NCBI RefSeq assembly: GCF_037975245.1
Contig: NC_092570.1
Coordinates: forward strand, 2,623,501 to 2,687,500
Direction of reading: 5' to 3'
DNA from: Apostichopus japonicus
Lineage: Eukaryota; Echinodermata; Holothuroidea; Aspidochirotida; Stichopodidae
Length of the DNA: 64,000 nucleotides
Made by a program: the position numbers and the translations under genes
Shown here: positions 33,301 through 45,282 of the stretch, piece by piece
Position numbering within the stretch: position 1 is the stretch's first letter
Layout of the letters: each line of letters begins with the position of its first letter
Notes under the pieces: model-generated
The model's database searches: none
What the model saw: the letters and a program-made list of their open reading frames with translations, nothing else
Told to the model about the DNA's origin: nothing

Positions 33301-36300
33301 AACTTGCTTCGGTTACTGTCGTTGACAGAATGAATTCAGTCATAACTAGATTTTTAATTTCAATAAATGAGTTATCATCCACCATTCTTGCTACGGTATA
33401 TACTCTGTGTTTGTTTTATCGATGCGTAACTGTTTTCGTGTCATCTCACTTGCGTTAACAAACAAACAAAATAATGTTACACATGTTACTGTACAGCTAC
33501 TGTAACTACGGAGAGATTCAAAATCAAGATGTTTCCATGCTTCATGTTATGTTTTGTTGCCTTGTATAGTGTTTCAATCGGGCATCGAAACATCACCATG
33601 TATCAATACAGTATTTCACGTTTTTGTCATGTTAGTACTTCCCGGAGATTTTAGATACAGAAAGGTATGTGCTTCTCTTATGAACTGTGTTGTGTCATTC
33701 TGTTTGAACAAAGCAAAACAATTGCCAGTATCTGGTGCCATCTTGCAGAAATTTTCAGTTCCAATCAAACATGAAATATTGTTCATACAGAATGATACTT
33801 GTACTGCACCATATGTTTTTTTTTTTCAAACTAAAATTGGTTTCTAAGGCTGAAGTAGGTGGTCAGTGAAAGGGGTATGACAGGGGTACTCATTGGTAGG
33901 GGACAAAGAGAGTACACATACTCGAACTAAAAAGATTTGAAAAAAGTGAAACTGTATCGACCCCAGATATTCTGCATTGCAACATCGTTAAAGTCCAAAG
34001 GTTTTGAAAATGTGACCCCCAAAAAAAGTATTTAAGAAAATTTTTTTCATGTTGCAAAAATTTCTCACCTTATGTTTTGTTGATTTTCCCGAGCAACAGA
34101 CCCACCTTTTACGTACTGTTTGGTTTGTCTCAATATTATATTTTGAGTTCTTTGTAGCATATTCAGGGAATGATACATTTTTCTGTTTTTTTCACTTTTG
34201 AGTATGTATAGTAGAGTTGCATGATAGTTGGTCATTTTCTGTTGAATATTCATGAGGGTTTCTTTGATAAGGTATGTGGGAAATTGAATAATTTCGACAC
34301 ATAATACACATATGAAATGTGTCTACCATTTTATTTTCATTCTGTTAGTTGTGCTTTGTTTCTTTGCAGTGCTGACAATGGCATGCATTTTTACAGTTAA
34401 GTTCTGAAAAGAAGAACAACTTGCAGAAAGAAAAGTTTTGAATAACAACTGACAGCCTGATGATTGTAAATTGTTGTGTTATCCAATCCCCCCATCAAGC
34501 TCTTTGGAGAGATTTTGTAATAGCATTTTGTATCAAAATTAGAATTTTTCATTTTATCATATCACAAACTTAACTGGGGTTCATTTGCATGACAGGTCAT
34601 GTGTTATCTTAACAGTGTATGAAGATTTCTAGCTACTAGAAATGTGAAAATGAAGTACAAATTCTTGGATGATAAAGTCCAAGGAAACTTTACATCTGAA
34701 AGGTACAGTAGATTTAGGAGGAGGAGAAGGTGAGAACAGTGTCCATGGGATGATGTGGTAGGAGGAGGGTTGGGGTGGGGGGGGGGAGGGGAGGGATGTC
34801 TCAGTGCTAAAATGTTTCCAGCTCTGTAGCTTAAGAGGTACAAACAGTGTGCCTATGTATGTACAAAGATTGGAGACAGGTAAGTATATTGACACTTCCA
34901 TAAATACCCAAACCGGTAAGTTTTGGGGAAGTTGCCTGCCGTGGCAAAATACCACTGTGGAACTGGTTGCCATAGTAACATGTAACCTTCAAGTTCCAGC
35001 CCTGGTCTTGAGCCCGATTTTGCAGGTCAGTACAGACAGATGCCTAAAATGCAGTTTATCCCGGAGTCAATTGTTACTTTTTTTAGGACGGAAACCTTGA
35101 TTTTGTAAAGCTGCCACCGACAGGCTTCAGCGAGAAGGAACTGCTGTCAAGGTATCAGACTTTTGCCGCCTCCTGCATACGCTACTTCCACAACCCCACC
35201 ATCTTTTCTTCTCCCTTTGCCCATTCCCCCCTCTCCCAGCCAAATATAAAATAAAAAGCGAAGAATGAAAGTCTTGCCGTTCCGTAGGTCAAGCTTCTGT
35301 ACCGCAATTCATTCCATCCCTAGACAAAGATGTACCCGATGTTAATCAGTAAATGCTCCGGTCCTGCCAGCCAAAAATGTTCACTGCATGTGCTCTTGTA
35401 GCAGACAAAGATTAATAAACAGAAACTGCAGAAGCAAATAGGTAAATAAGCAACATCTTAAAGACACCATTCATTTTCCTCCCCTCTCCCTCACCTCCTA
35501 ACCATAATTAATTGTGTATAAGAAACATACAGTCATGCATGGACAAAGAGGAAGGAGGGGTGAGGGCAGGGGGCCAAAGCCGCCCACCTCCATGGTCATC
35601 AGTGAGGGGAAAATTGCCCCTTGGGTTGGATTTTTTACCATTCAGTCGAGAAAGAGTTTCACTGGTCACAAAAATTCAAAAGTATTTATTAGCAACCACG
35701 TTGAGTTACACATAATAATGTTCCTATTTCATAGTCTAAATTTGCGTCAAAAATACACCATTTGATATCCAAATTTTGAATTTGGCATGTCTCAATATTT
35801 TCACACAGTGGGCCCATAAGTAACAACATTTTGCTCATCGTGTATTAAAACATTGGCGGATTGAACTGCTATCCTGTGAAAATACAACCAACTGCATTTA
35901 GAAGCAAACTTTTTATTCACATTTGGCATGAGATTTACATATTTCCTGCCCTTTTCGCATTTTCAGATACAAGTTTATCCTACTACTGTATTCCTATTCC
36001 AGTATGTTGAAACCTGTATATTGAGAGAAACTATATCAATCCCTCACACACACATGAGTAAACAAACACAGTCACAATTAATAGTCTTTGCCGTTCTACT
36101 GTACTGTATCTAGTACGTATGCTATATGAAGACAACATGTCAATTACATGGGTTTACCTAGAACATATTAAGCTGTAGCTATTTTGGCAGATTTTTTTCT
36201 CCTTCTTTGCTTTTCCTGAGCTGAACAATTTTTACCTCTCACAAAAGAGACTTTTCCAGGTGAAAGCTTTAACAATTTTTGTACCAAAATTATAAAGAAT

Positions 36301-39300
36301 TTCTACTACTTTGGGTGAGCAATGCATGAATTACTTCCTAATAACTGCCTCTGGGTCTATTTTAGAAGTCTTTCCTCAAGAAAGATTTTCTTCTTCTTGC
36401 AATTTAAATGTGAAATAAAGAACCGAAGGTTATGTAGGTAAGGTGTATTCAGTGTTAACCTACAGTACAATAATATTTAGTTTACTGTAGAAACATACAG
36501 TAGCACAACACTGTACATTTAGGCTACACATATCTAGTGAATAGCAGTATATAATGTACTCTACATAACATAGATTGCATAGCAGGGCAACATTTGATTT
36601 TTTTTCCTTTTCTGGTTGTCCCCGGGACAACCAGGTCGTACATTTTGGTTACCTGATCAGCAACTTTGGTTGTCCGAATAAATGTACCAAAATATCCAAG
36701 AATGACTAATACGTACACTTTAAGAGAGATGTGTAGGTTTGGTGAATAGCACGTCGGCTCTGGAGCCAGTAAAACTCACATTCAGGTGGATAATAGTCCT
36801 ACAGTACCACTATTTTTTTTATTTTTTCATTTCAACAATCTCCAAGTTAATAGAGGGTGATACCAATTTATTCATTTAACCTATTTGGTGGTATTTGGTA
36901 ACAATGCAAACTGAATTTGATGTAATCAACTACTGTAGTTGTCCTTTTGGCAACCTCTAAAAGCTGATTTTGGTCGTCCCGAACAGGAATTTGGTCGTCT
37001 GGGGACGAACATTAAAAATTTGCCCTGCACAGTGTGGTGCAATATGTACTGTAGTATATGGTAAATAATGCAGTGTGTATTACCAGCTTTGCTAGATGGT
37101 ACAGTGAGATTCATTACAGCTCATAGAACTTTTACTACAGTACATGTATGCAATACAGATTTACTGTACACCAGGGGTGGGCAACCTTTTTGAACGAATG
37201 GGCCAGATATAAGGGGTGGAAAATTGACTAGGCCGCACCTAACCAACGACCTGCTGTTAATTTCAAACCTTTGATTCCGAGGACTTTTAAGCAATAGGTT
37301 TTGTGTACCTAATCTGTATTCACAAAAACATAATGTGAATACAGTACAGTTGATGATAATGAGGATAATAGGCCTACATGACAGCATCATTAGTGCCGAT
37401 AATTTCTAAGCAGCTAGCTCGTTTTTTGTGATGATGTAAAATAGATTGATTTTTTTTCATTTTCTTGAGACATCTCATGGGCCGCAAAAAAAATCACTGG
37501 TGGGCCGCATGTGGCCCGTGGCCGTAGGTTGCTCATCCCTGCTGTACACTGAAGTTTTTACTGTGCTGCAAAACATAGTAAAATGTGTATAGTTTACTCA
37601 CAGTAATGATTGTGCAGTACAGTAAGCACTATGCATTCACTGTACTGCGCATGTTTAATATGAGTTCATGGTATGCTATCAATGACACAAATCATTTTGT
37701 GTTGAAATTAGAATGGTACATCAATGACTTTAACTTTAATGCATAAACAATAGCAACAGTTTGCATATGTGTAAGTTTGTGCTAGTCTTGCCATGCAACC
37801 TAGCTAAGTTGGGTCATTGTTCAAAGTTTGATTGCAGTTGGCTAAAGTATGAAAACACCCACCTGGCTAGAATAAGCTAGCAACTCCAGAAAAGTTGTTA
37901 CGAATGTGTTGTGTTCGCACATAGTTAATATGTCAGTGGTTGGTAACTGTATTAGACGCATCTAACTGACCACGAATGAGATTTGCTGAGTATGAAATAA
38001 TTGCCGAGCAGAGTTGCATATATATACAGTAGGAATGGCGTTTAATTAATTTCAACAAGGAATTTAAAAAGAAAAGGGGGAATGCAATATATATATATAT
38101 TTATATTCTTTGAACAGTTGATGCTTTTGTGTTGTAGTGGGGAAAAATCTTCAGATTTATTGCATATTTTGCTTTTTTAAATTGAAGTTCAGTATTAAAC
38201 GGTATTAATCAATAATCAGGTTTGAATTCACCTTCTCAGCTTAAAATGCACCACTCTGTAGTTAATGCACTTGTAATACCACGACTCACTTTTAACCATT
38301 CTCTCTTTTCACGGCTGTGACCACAGACCTATATGTCCTGATATCTAGATCAATGGTCTGCAACCATTTTAGACCAAGAACCAGGCAATTTTTTTCATTC
38401 CTTGCCGGAGGCAAAAGGAATCTATAAGATGGTGATGGCATGTGTGTGTGTGTGTATGACACTTGATTGTACAGTAAGCGCAGTAACTCAATAAGTTAAT
38501 GGTGGATTAACTTCATACTTGGTATGTGGATCCATCTTATTGAGTACAAGAACCCTATTGTTCTCTTTGAAGTACAATGGTCATTTGTTCACTTTTGAAA
38601 CAATAACTCAAAAAGTACGTCTTTGTTGAACTTCATACATGGTATGCAGATTCAGCTCATTGAGTACAAGAACCCTATTGAAATTGGTGGAGGTCAAAGG
38701 TCATTTGCGGTCTAAATTTAAATGAAAGTCTGATAATTTTGTAAACAGGATAACTTGACATCATTTACAGTATGGGGGGGGGGGGGTGTTCAGTTTATCC
38801 ATGGAATTGTTTCATCTTTCTCTCATTCTTAAACTTGTCCTTGGAAATTAAATAAATTTGCACAATAAATTGTGGGTGGAAGGAAGGAAGGTTGAAGGGG
38901 GGGGGGGGGGGAGGGTAACACAAAATAAGATATTTTCTAACAGAGGAATTTGTGAAATACTTTTTTTGAATGATTAAATGTGCTCTCAGGGAGAATTTTG
39001 TCCCCCTGTCCAAAGAAAAGAACGACAAGATTTTGAAACTATTTGAAACTGATGATTTTATCATTTGGGTGGTGAGAGAGGGTGTTGGTGAGATTGTTTT
39101 CTTATTTTTCATGGGGTGGCGGAGGGGTGGTGGGAGCGAGACTGGGGGTGTCCGGCTTGCAATTATATAGATCTCTAACTCGGGGTCACCATGGAGAAAG
39201 ATGTACCCCTCAAAATAACAACTTGCAGATTCTAAATCCTCTCCCATTTTCTTCTCTCTCTCTTGCTCCTCTCATAGGAAGTGGAAGAAATGCGTAGCGC

Positions 39301-39325
39301 TCTTGAAGAATTGGGTCTTGTCTAG
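27375..39325 (+). CDS. AP1S2: AP-1 sigma, isoform with proximal last exon
   Basis: This shares exons 1-4 with the other isoform but is joined to 39278-39325 instead of 45235-45282. Exon 4 ends in phase 0 on a Glu codon, and this exon adds [15 protein letters not shown] and TAG, giving the same length of 158 residues. The acceptor has a long pyrimidine tract (39245-39275) ending CATAG, so it looks as strong as the distal one. Both last exons encode a 15-residue tail with LEELGL, so both look constrained as protein. Use of this exon requires polyadenylation before 45235; AATAAA strings lie at 40007-40012 and 40217-40222. Expression is inferred, not shown. Confidence 0.8.
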
Positions 39326-40433
39326 TAGAACGATCTCTGTCCACTGTCCACTTATGAACAAATATTTTCATTGTCCTTATTTCACAGTTTATAAAGCAAG
39401 AGTTACTCATATATGCTAACAATCACATTGCATTAACCCAGGCGCAATTAACATCATTTCTTTTTTTTCTCTCTAATTTCTGACTAAAAGGGCAAGGACA
39501 GAAAGCTACACCCCCCTCCCCCCTTTCGTCCTCCCCTTTCGTCCTCCCCTCTCTCAGCAAAAATAGAAGAAAAAGAAGAAGTTTTAATTCCCATTTTAAA
39601 CAGCATGTTTGCAATATTACACAGCTTATCATATGTTAACATTTATTATTTTGGTTGCACTCATATTCGAGCGTCGTCGCACATTGGCTAAGGCGTTGGA
39701 CTTGTGATCCAAGGATTGCTGGTTCGATTCCTGCCTAGCTCATTACGTTGTGTCCTTGGGCAAGATGCTTTATCTCAATTGCCCCAGTCCACCCAGGGGT
39801 TAAATGGGTACCTGTGAGGTAACTTGTCATTGGGCGCAGTATATAACTGCTGCCGACTGGAGGGATTGTCTCTGTGACATATCATTGACCAGGGGTAATA
39901 TAATGTCTGTAAAGCGCTTTGAGATCTATCGCTGGTATAAAGCGCTATATAAAAAGCAAATATTATTTTATAATTATTCAAAGACTGGAACATAGGATTA
40001 CTAACCAATAAAATTCTGTTCTTCGCAGCTAGTCTGTAGGGCACCTGCTCTTTATGACGTAACACTAGTCTTATCAAAGTCAAGACTTTTGACCTGGAGT
40101 CATTCTCTGCTGTTCGAAGCAGTTGACAGTGCTGTAGGCTCGGTGGGCTTGGTATGATTAAAATGTACTCTAACATTTGTTGTTTTTTGTTGATTTTTAA
40201 AGATTTATGGCAAGAAAATAAAGTTACAGAAGAAAATGAGGTACTGAAGCAAATGGCTCAACATACAGTATATACAGTAGTATTAAAACCATTAACAGAC
40301 CATTGAAACACACTGCTTTCAGTCCAAACTTGATTTGTCGTAATAGCTTCAATTCTTGAAGAATGACCCTTTAAACAAGTGACGCTCAACAACACAAGTG
40401 ACTGGACTATTAAGTCTAGTACACAGACCATTC

Positions 40434-40466
<33 letters not shown>

Positions 40467-42278
40467 CTTATAACGAGAGCTGTTTTTTCCTTAAAAAATG
40501 TTTCAAATTGTAAGTCTTCATGACATATTTCATCCCACGAACAACAACAGTGGTACATTGAAAAATGAGGAAAAACATACAATCAAACATTATCTTGTGT
40601 ATTCCGCTTTTCAAAATGAATGTAATCACTTTAACATGAAGCGCTGCAGTGAGTAGCCAACCTCATCATCTCTGAAGCCTTAAAGGAGCTTTCCAGAGTG
40701 TAAGCATATTTTAAAAGTCAACAGTTTGAAAACCTCGTTACCTACACTGAAACATTACACACACTTAAATTCTGCCCAATGTCCCCCTATAAAGTTGTTA
40801 TTAAAATAAATTATATTCTGGAATTTTGGAGATGAATGAGTCAACATCTTAACTTGCAACTACATGCACACTGTATCTTTGATTTTGAGGTCAAAGTTGA
40901 TTTGGAATGTTTAGCGACTTTGACCCAATGCAGATCTGCAAAGAAAAAACATGTGGGAGTTACGAAAGTTTGCCAATTTTAGAAACAGTTTAAGATTAGC
41001 TGTTGTAAAAGTTATGTCATTCTTTACCGAATGTCGCATTTTTAATGTCTGCTTGAAGCAAATTCATATATTTTTTTGGCCAGTTAACAGTTTATTTTAT
41101 CAAGCTGCATAGGTACCCGACCAATCACAAAATTAAAAAGCTTGCAAATTTTGCTCTTTCTTTAAATCATGCTTGGATTAGATTGATTCTGTAAACTACT
41201 GTATGGGTGTATCTAGGTGAAATCCTTTCCTTTGCCACTTTTTGGGTCAAACAGCTACTAGGGTGTAATTTCTGGCTTATAATTCTGACCGTGAGACAGT
41301 CCTACAACAATTTACAAATATTTGTGCATGTATGTCGGAGAGTTTGGAAATTTAGATGAAATTATTTTTGGCACACCGTCGAGAGAAGACTTGCCAAAAA
41401 CATGTTTTTAAGTTTGTGTGGTAGGGTTGTAGTACTAAAGATTAGCTTTCTAACTTCTGCTGTTGTTCTTGACACTGATGCAAATCAATGCTCAGTGTAT
41501 TAAGGTTACCGATCTTCAAATTAAAAACATTTGCCAATTTTTGCAACGCTGTTCTGGGTGTACTGTACACGGTATTGTACAACACTAGATATATTATGGT
41601 CACTCAATAATTGTATCATGGCAAAAAAAAAAAAAAAAAAAAAAATGGAACTCATGCTTGTTTGACTTTTAATTGGGTATCAGATTATTTTCAATGCAAA
41701 GTGCAGGGTATTGTTCCAGTGTTGAAATAGTAACATTGTGTCGTTACAGTATATCATACAGTATGTACGTTAAACTATAGTGTGGTATTTTCCGGCTGTC
41801 TGTTGTATGTATGGAGCAGCCATATGGATGGACTTTCACCCACTGTACAGTTATTATGTAATCTAGCAATGCATTCTGTTCTGGAAATCTGGATACATAT
41901 GTAGTACTACAGTAGAGGGCAGGATTTCTCAATTATTTCTCTACATGGCCAGGAAAGTATTGGTTTGGGATCAAAGGGCCATACAGTCAACATCTCACTG
42001 TACAGTACTGTACCCAGGTTGAGTAAGATTCCCCCTAACCCGCCCAGCCCTCCCCACCCCAACCTTCCCTCTCAGCTCCCTCCTTACTTTACCCCCTCTC
42101 TGCAAAAAAACCATTCTTGAAGAAAGGGTATAGCATCCTAAGAATATACACCGTAGAAGCCAAACCTATATTAACACCGTGAATCATATCTGGGTCAAAG
42201 TGACTGTATACAGTACAGTACCTTACTCTGACCAGACTTGAGACTTGAGGCTATAGTGGTAGTTAGTGTAGTTTGAAG

Positions 42279-42338
<60 letters not shown>

Positions 42339-45097
42339 CATATACATATATATATATATATATATATACATATATGAAAATCGTAATGAGTTGGAAAATA
42401 TATATAATATATATATATATATATGTATTATGTACTAACTCATGACTGTAAATCCAAGTATCATTAAGAAATGAAATGAACTGTATTCCTGCATGCACAC
42501 TGTACACTACAGCATACAATATGCAACCGTCATATCAATATTCATTCAACTGCACTGGTACAGTATTAAGGGTACTATACTGTATATATACAAGTATGAT
42601 AAAAGCCTGTGGTAAAATGGTGCTGGGAGCTGCCAACTTGGTTTCAAATTTCCTTTTTTTCTTTTTCCTTTTTATTGACTAAATATTTTGCATGTTTCTA
42701 CACATTTTCAGTTTGGGTGGATCACTGAATTTATATCTGCTTTTGCTTAATACCTTCAGTACACGCGGTTGTATAATGTGTGACTTAATTCCGTACAATT
42801 TGTCATGTTTTTTTTGGGAGTAATACTGGACTGCATGCATGTGCTTTCATGCTACTAACCGTACTTTATAAACTATGCATACTTCATCTTGATATTTGAG
42901 AGTACTTAAATAGCTTTGCTGATTATTGAAGATGTAATATTTATTTAATAAATTATATTTCCAGTTAAAGGTTATATCTAGTCATATTACAGTAAGTTTA
43001 AGTTTACTCAAGTAATGCAGAGAATAATTATTTAGTTTTTGCATTTTCTTAGTTGTACTGTAAATACTACATTAGGTTGGAGTACAACAATCTTCTGTAA
43101 AGTTACATAGATCTTCACATATGTTTAATAGCAGCGGGTTATATCTGCATAGCTTGTTGCATATATTTCCATAAATTTTTCCTTGTCATATTGGCACAGC
43201 TAAACATACAGTAATTTGATGGAGATATACGTACACCAAACCATACAGTAGTAGCTCTGTATTATAATAAAGATGAAAGGAGAACAAACCCAATCAAATT
43301 TAGATTGATTTCATAGAGATCTTTATAATTCCCTCGTTGGGATGGGTGTAGCTGCTATGAGGTTGGGGGTGGGGAGGGGGCTAGTTGCTACAGGGTGCCA
43401 GATTACCTTGTTTACCTTTTCAAAATGTCACAATGATGGAGGAAGTGACTTTGGTGGCGGCGAAAAGTTTAAAGGCTATTTTTTGTGTTAAGTTTTAACA
43501 ATCTGTTTTTTAAATATATATTTTTTTTTTAAGTAAAGAATTATAAAATAGTTTATATATACATGTTATTTTATTATCTATTTTTTGTCATATTCACTTT
43601 AACATCTAGAAAATAAAAAAAAGACAGTTACAGTAGTATTTAAATTGTTTCTAATTTGTTTTGTGTGTGACCCAAGAATATTCACATTTGATTGCAAATT
43701 ATGTTATTATTCTAACAGTTAATTTGGGATTTTATATAAGCAAAACTTGACCAGAATATTAAAAAGTTCTCTGTAGGTATTCTTCAATATACAAATACTG
43801 TACTAGGATACATTGATCTAGACAGTTCCACATGGTTCTTTTCACAACTCTCCTCCAGCCAGATTGAATGTGACCGAATCAATTGGACTGTTGTGACATT
43901 AACAATTGTGGATATTCGAATCAATTTGACTGTTGTGACTTTTAACAATGGATATTTGAGTCAATTCGACTGTTGTGACTTTTAACAATGGATATTTGAG
44001 TCAATTCGACTGTATTGAAATTTAACAATTGTGGATATTCAAATCAATTCGACTGTATTGACATTTAACAATTGTGGATATTCGAATCAATTCAACTGTA
44101 TTGACATTTAACAAAATGTGGATACTCAAATCAATTCGACTGTATTGACATTTAACAATTGTGGATATTGGAATCAATTCGACTGTATTGACAGTGAACA
44201 ATTGTGGATATTCAGGCAGTATGTATGTGCTTATGACCATGACTATGCTTAATAACTGATTATTTAGCATCACTATCTAGCCGGTTTAAGTTTCATCGGA
44301 TGTAATCGGGAGAAACTCATCTGTAGTGTTTTTATTCTGACTGTGCATTCTGCAGTTTGTGGGGAAGTACACAACTACTGGACAAACTGCCAATGTAAGG
44401 AATTACAGTAGAAAACTGTGGTGTGTGCTCATCAGTTGTTTGCTGTGGGGTGGGAGAGGGGGGGAGGGATCAGATGTAAGACAACTTTCAAAAGTATGTC
44501 ACGTCTGAGAGAAATTGTTATTAAAGTGGATGGCTGGTGCTTACAATAGAGACAAAATGGTAAGCACTACATTTTGCAACTTTTCAACAACGTTGAAGAT
44601 TTTTCAAACTGTTTAGGTTACAAGTACGACACATACCTGTTGTTTAATTATGTATTGTACACTAGGATTTTTTGTGGCATTCTGTCTGCTGGTAATTGGG
44701 GAGGGGGGGGGTAGAGTCCCTCTCCCTCTCCCCTTGATGTTGTAAATGGTTGTATCATTCCCTATCATAAAAAAATATATAAACATATTCCATCACAGAA
44801 TTGAATTATTTTCAAAGTTGATATAGCCAGTTTTAAGTCATCAAAATAAAATAAATTTGAATCTATTTCTATTTTTTTCCTTCTATATCACAACAATGGA
44901 ACGTACAATCTACCGTTATGTAGCTGTCAGAAGTGAACGTGCTTTTGTTTCGCAAGCACAGTTACATATACTATGTTTGTGCATTGGAGATTTTGTGAAA
45001 TATGCTGTTTATTAAAGTGCTATATGATTACATCATGATATATATATATATATATTCATATATGTATATGAGATAAATATATATATGTATATATATG

Positions 45098-45128
<31 letters not shown>

Positions 45129-45282
45129 ATTTTAATGCCAATAACATATTTTATATCTGATAAGCAAGAGAATGCCTTGTACAGTATGTGAAATACATTC
45201 ATGCATATTCATTTTCCATCTGTTTCTCCCACAGGAAACTGAAGTAAACAAGAGTGTACTGGAAGAGCTAGGGTTAACATAG
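27375..45282 (+). CDS. AP1S2: AP-1 complex subunit sigma, isoform with distal last exon
   Basis: Exons: 27375-27377 (ATG only), 27844-28022, 28982-29090, 29275-29412, 45235-45282. The total of 477 nt gives 158 residues, the usual length for this small, highly conserved chain. AP-1 sigma is the small subunit of the heterotetrameric clathrin adaptor at the trans-Golgi network and endosomes. With gamma it forms the pocket that binds acidic dileucine sorting signals. Diagnostic strings include [77 protein letters not shown] and [16 protein letters not shown]; together they make up a full Clat_adaptor_s domain. The C-terminus here is [17 protein letters not shown]-2, AP-3 and AP-4 sigma are ruled out by these strings. 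The symbol follows the vertebrate neighbour of ZRSR2; this invertebrate gene is likely pro-orthologous to AP1S1, AP1S2 and AP1S3. AATAAA at 46734-46739 and ATTAAA at 46279-46284 are possible poly(A) signals. Confidence 0.95.
28231..28502. mobile_element. MITE with telomere-like CCCTAA core
   Basis: Terminal inverted repeats GTGGCTATTCTTACGACT match on both sides over about 19 bp and continue imperfectly (TAGTCGTAA against GTTCGTAA). Sub-terminal 'gcaactgc.catg' blocks are similar at about 28316 and 28446. The centre, 28339-28396, holds about eight degenerate CCCTAA units on the plus strand, the metazoan telomere motif. There is no coding capacity and no clear target duplication. It lies in AP1S intron 2. 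Confidence 0.75.
36583..37027. mobile_element. Probable DNA transposon with CAGGGCAA ends
   Basis: The left end, CAGGGCAACATTTGAT, is inverse to the right end, which reads CAGGGCAAATTTTTAATG on the opposite strand. Inside each end sits a related block mentioning 'ggttgtcc' or 'ggtcgtc', partly inverted, and a perfect hairpin GGTTGTCCC-GGGACAACC lies near 36615. No target duplication is evident, and flanks may have been lost. Confidence 0.5.
37172..37541. mobile_element. hAT MITE, family of about 370 bp, copy 2 (inverse)
   Basis: 370 bp, inverse copy of 16458-16831. The left end is CAGGGGTGGGCAACC and the right end is the inverse of CAGGGATGAGCAACC. The flanking 8-bp direct repeat CTGTACAC is perfect (37164-37171 and 37542-37549). 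Its ends are better preserved than those of copy 1, so it may be the younger insertion. Confidence 0.9.
38400..38715. repeat. Module repeat with internal duplication
   Basis: After a 'ccggaggcaaaaggaat' start and a (TG)n run at 38433-38455, two related modules follow at about 38500 and 38625. Each has 'aacttcata' then 'tggtatg', and both contain 'gagtacaagaaccctattg' and end with 'ggtcatttg'. It looks like part of a dispersed repeat family. No ends or coding frame can be assigned. Confidence 0.5.
39671..39965 (+). mobile_element. tRNA-derived SINE with core and CR1-like tail
   Basis: The head has Pol III promoter boxes: an A-box-like TGGCTAAGGCG and B box GGTTCGATTCC, with a tRNA-like anticodon arm between. 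A middle domain with 'tgtccttgggcaagatgctt' follows, then a tail with 'gtaaagcgctttgagatcta' and 'aaagcgctatataaa', the kind of 3' end shared with CR1/L2-type LINEs that supply reverse transcriptase. It is about 295 bp and nearly full length. It lies 346 bp after the stop codon of the proximal last exon, so it may be in that isoform's 3' UTR. Confidence 0.85.
40434..40462. repeat. (TA)n microsatellite
   Basis: Near-perfect TA repeat of about 29 bp in the distal AP1S intron, with a shorter second run just after it. Confidence 0.85.
42281..42425. repeat. (AT)n microsatellite with ATACAT interruption
   Basis: A long AT run, a block of four TACATA units (about 42324-42350), a second AT run, then a shorter one after a 35-bp gap. 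Called frames rich in Tyr and Ile across it are artefacts. Confidence 0.9.
43875..44214. repeat. 43-bp minisatellite, eight copies, in AP1S intron
   Basis: Eight tandem copies of a unit of about 43 bp beginning gaatcaattcgactgtattg and ending in 'ttgtggatattc'. Unit length varies by a few bases, and copies 2-4 form a subtype with 'tttgag' in place of 'attcgaa'. It lies about 1 kb upstream of the distal last exon. Confidence 0.9.
45035..45126. repeat. (AT)n microsatellite before the distal AP1S exon
   Basis: Three AT runs separated by ATGTAT-type breaks, ending 108 bp before the acceptor of exon 45235-45282. Confidence 0.85.

Larger units (their letters stand above)
29413..39277 (+). other. 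Long AP1S intron 4, proximal part
   Basis: The 9.9 kb between exon 4 and the proximal last exon show no further coding exon I can support. The longest frames are about 100 residues and low in complexity. It holds two DNA transposons (36583-37027 and 37172-37541), a module repeat (38400-38715), G-rich runs (about 31418-31457, 32705-32721, 38773-38787 and 38896-38911) and many ACAGTAC/CTGTAC motifs of unknown meaning. Confidence 0.5.

Noticed and set aside
35091-35157. Third alternative last exon of AP1S after the acceptor-like TTTTTTTAG
   Set aside because: The reading ([13 protein letters not shown]...) lacks the LEELGL signature and has no stop at the expected length, so I could not support it.
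39671-39745. Functional tRNA gene
   Set aside because: The tRNA-like head has Pol III boxes but is joined to a SINE core and CR1-type tail, and the acceptor stem does not pair convincingly.
39775-40176. 133-residue minus-strand frame
   Set aside because: It runs backwards through the SINE at 39671-39965 and is a chance opening.
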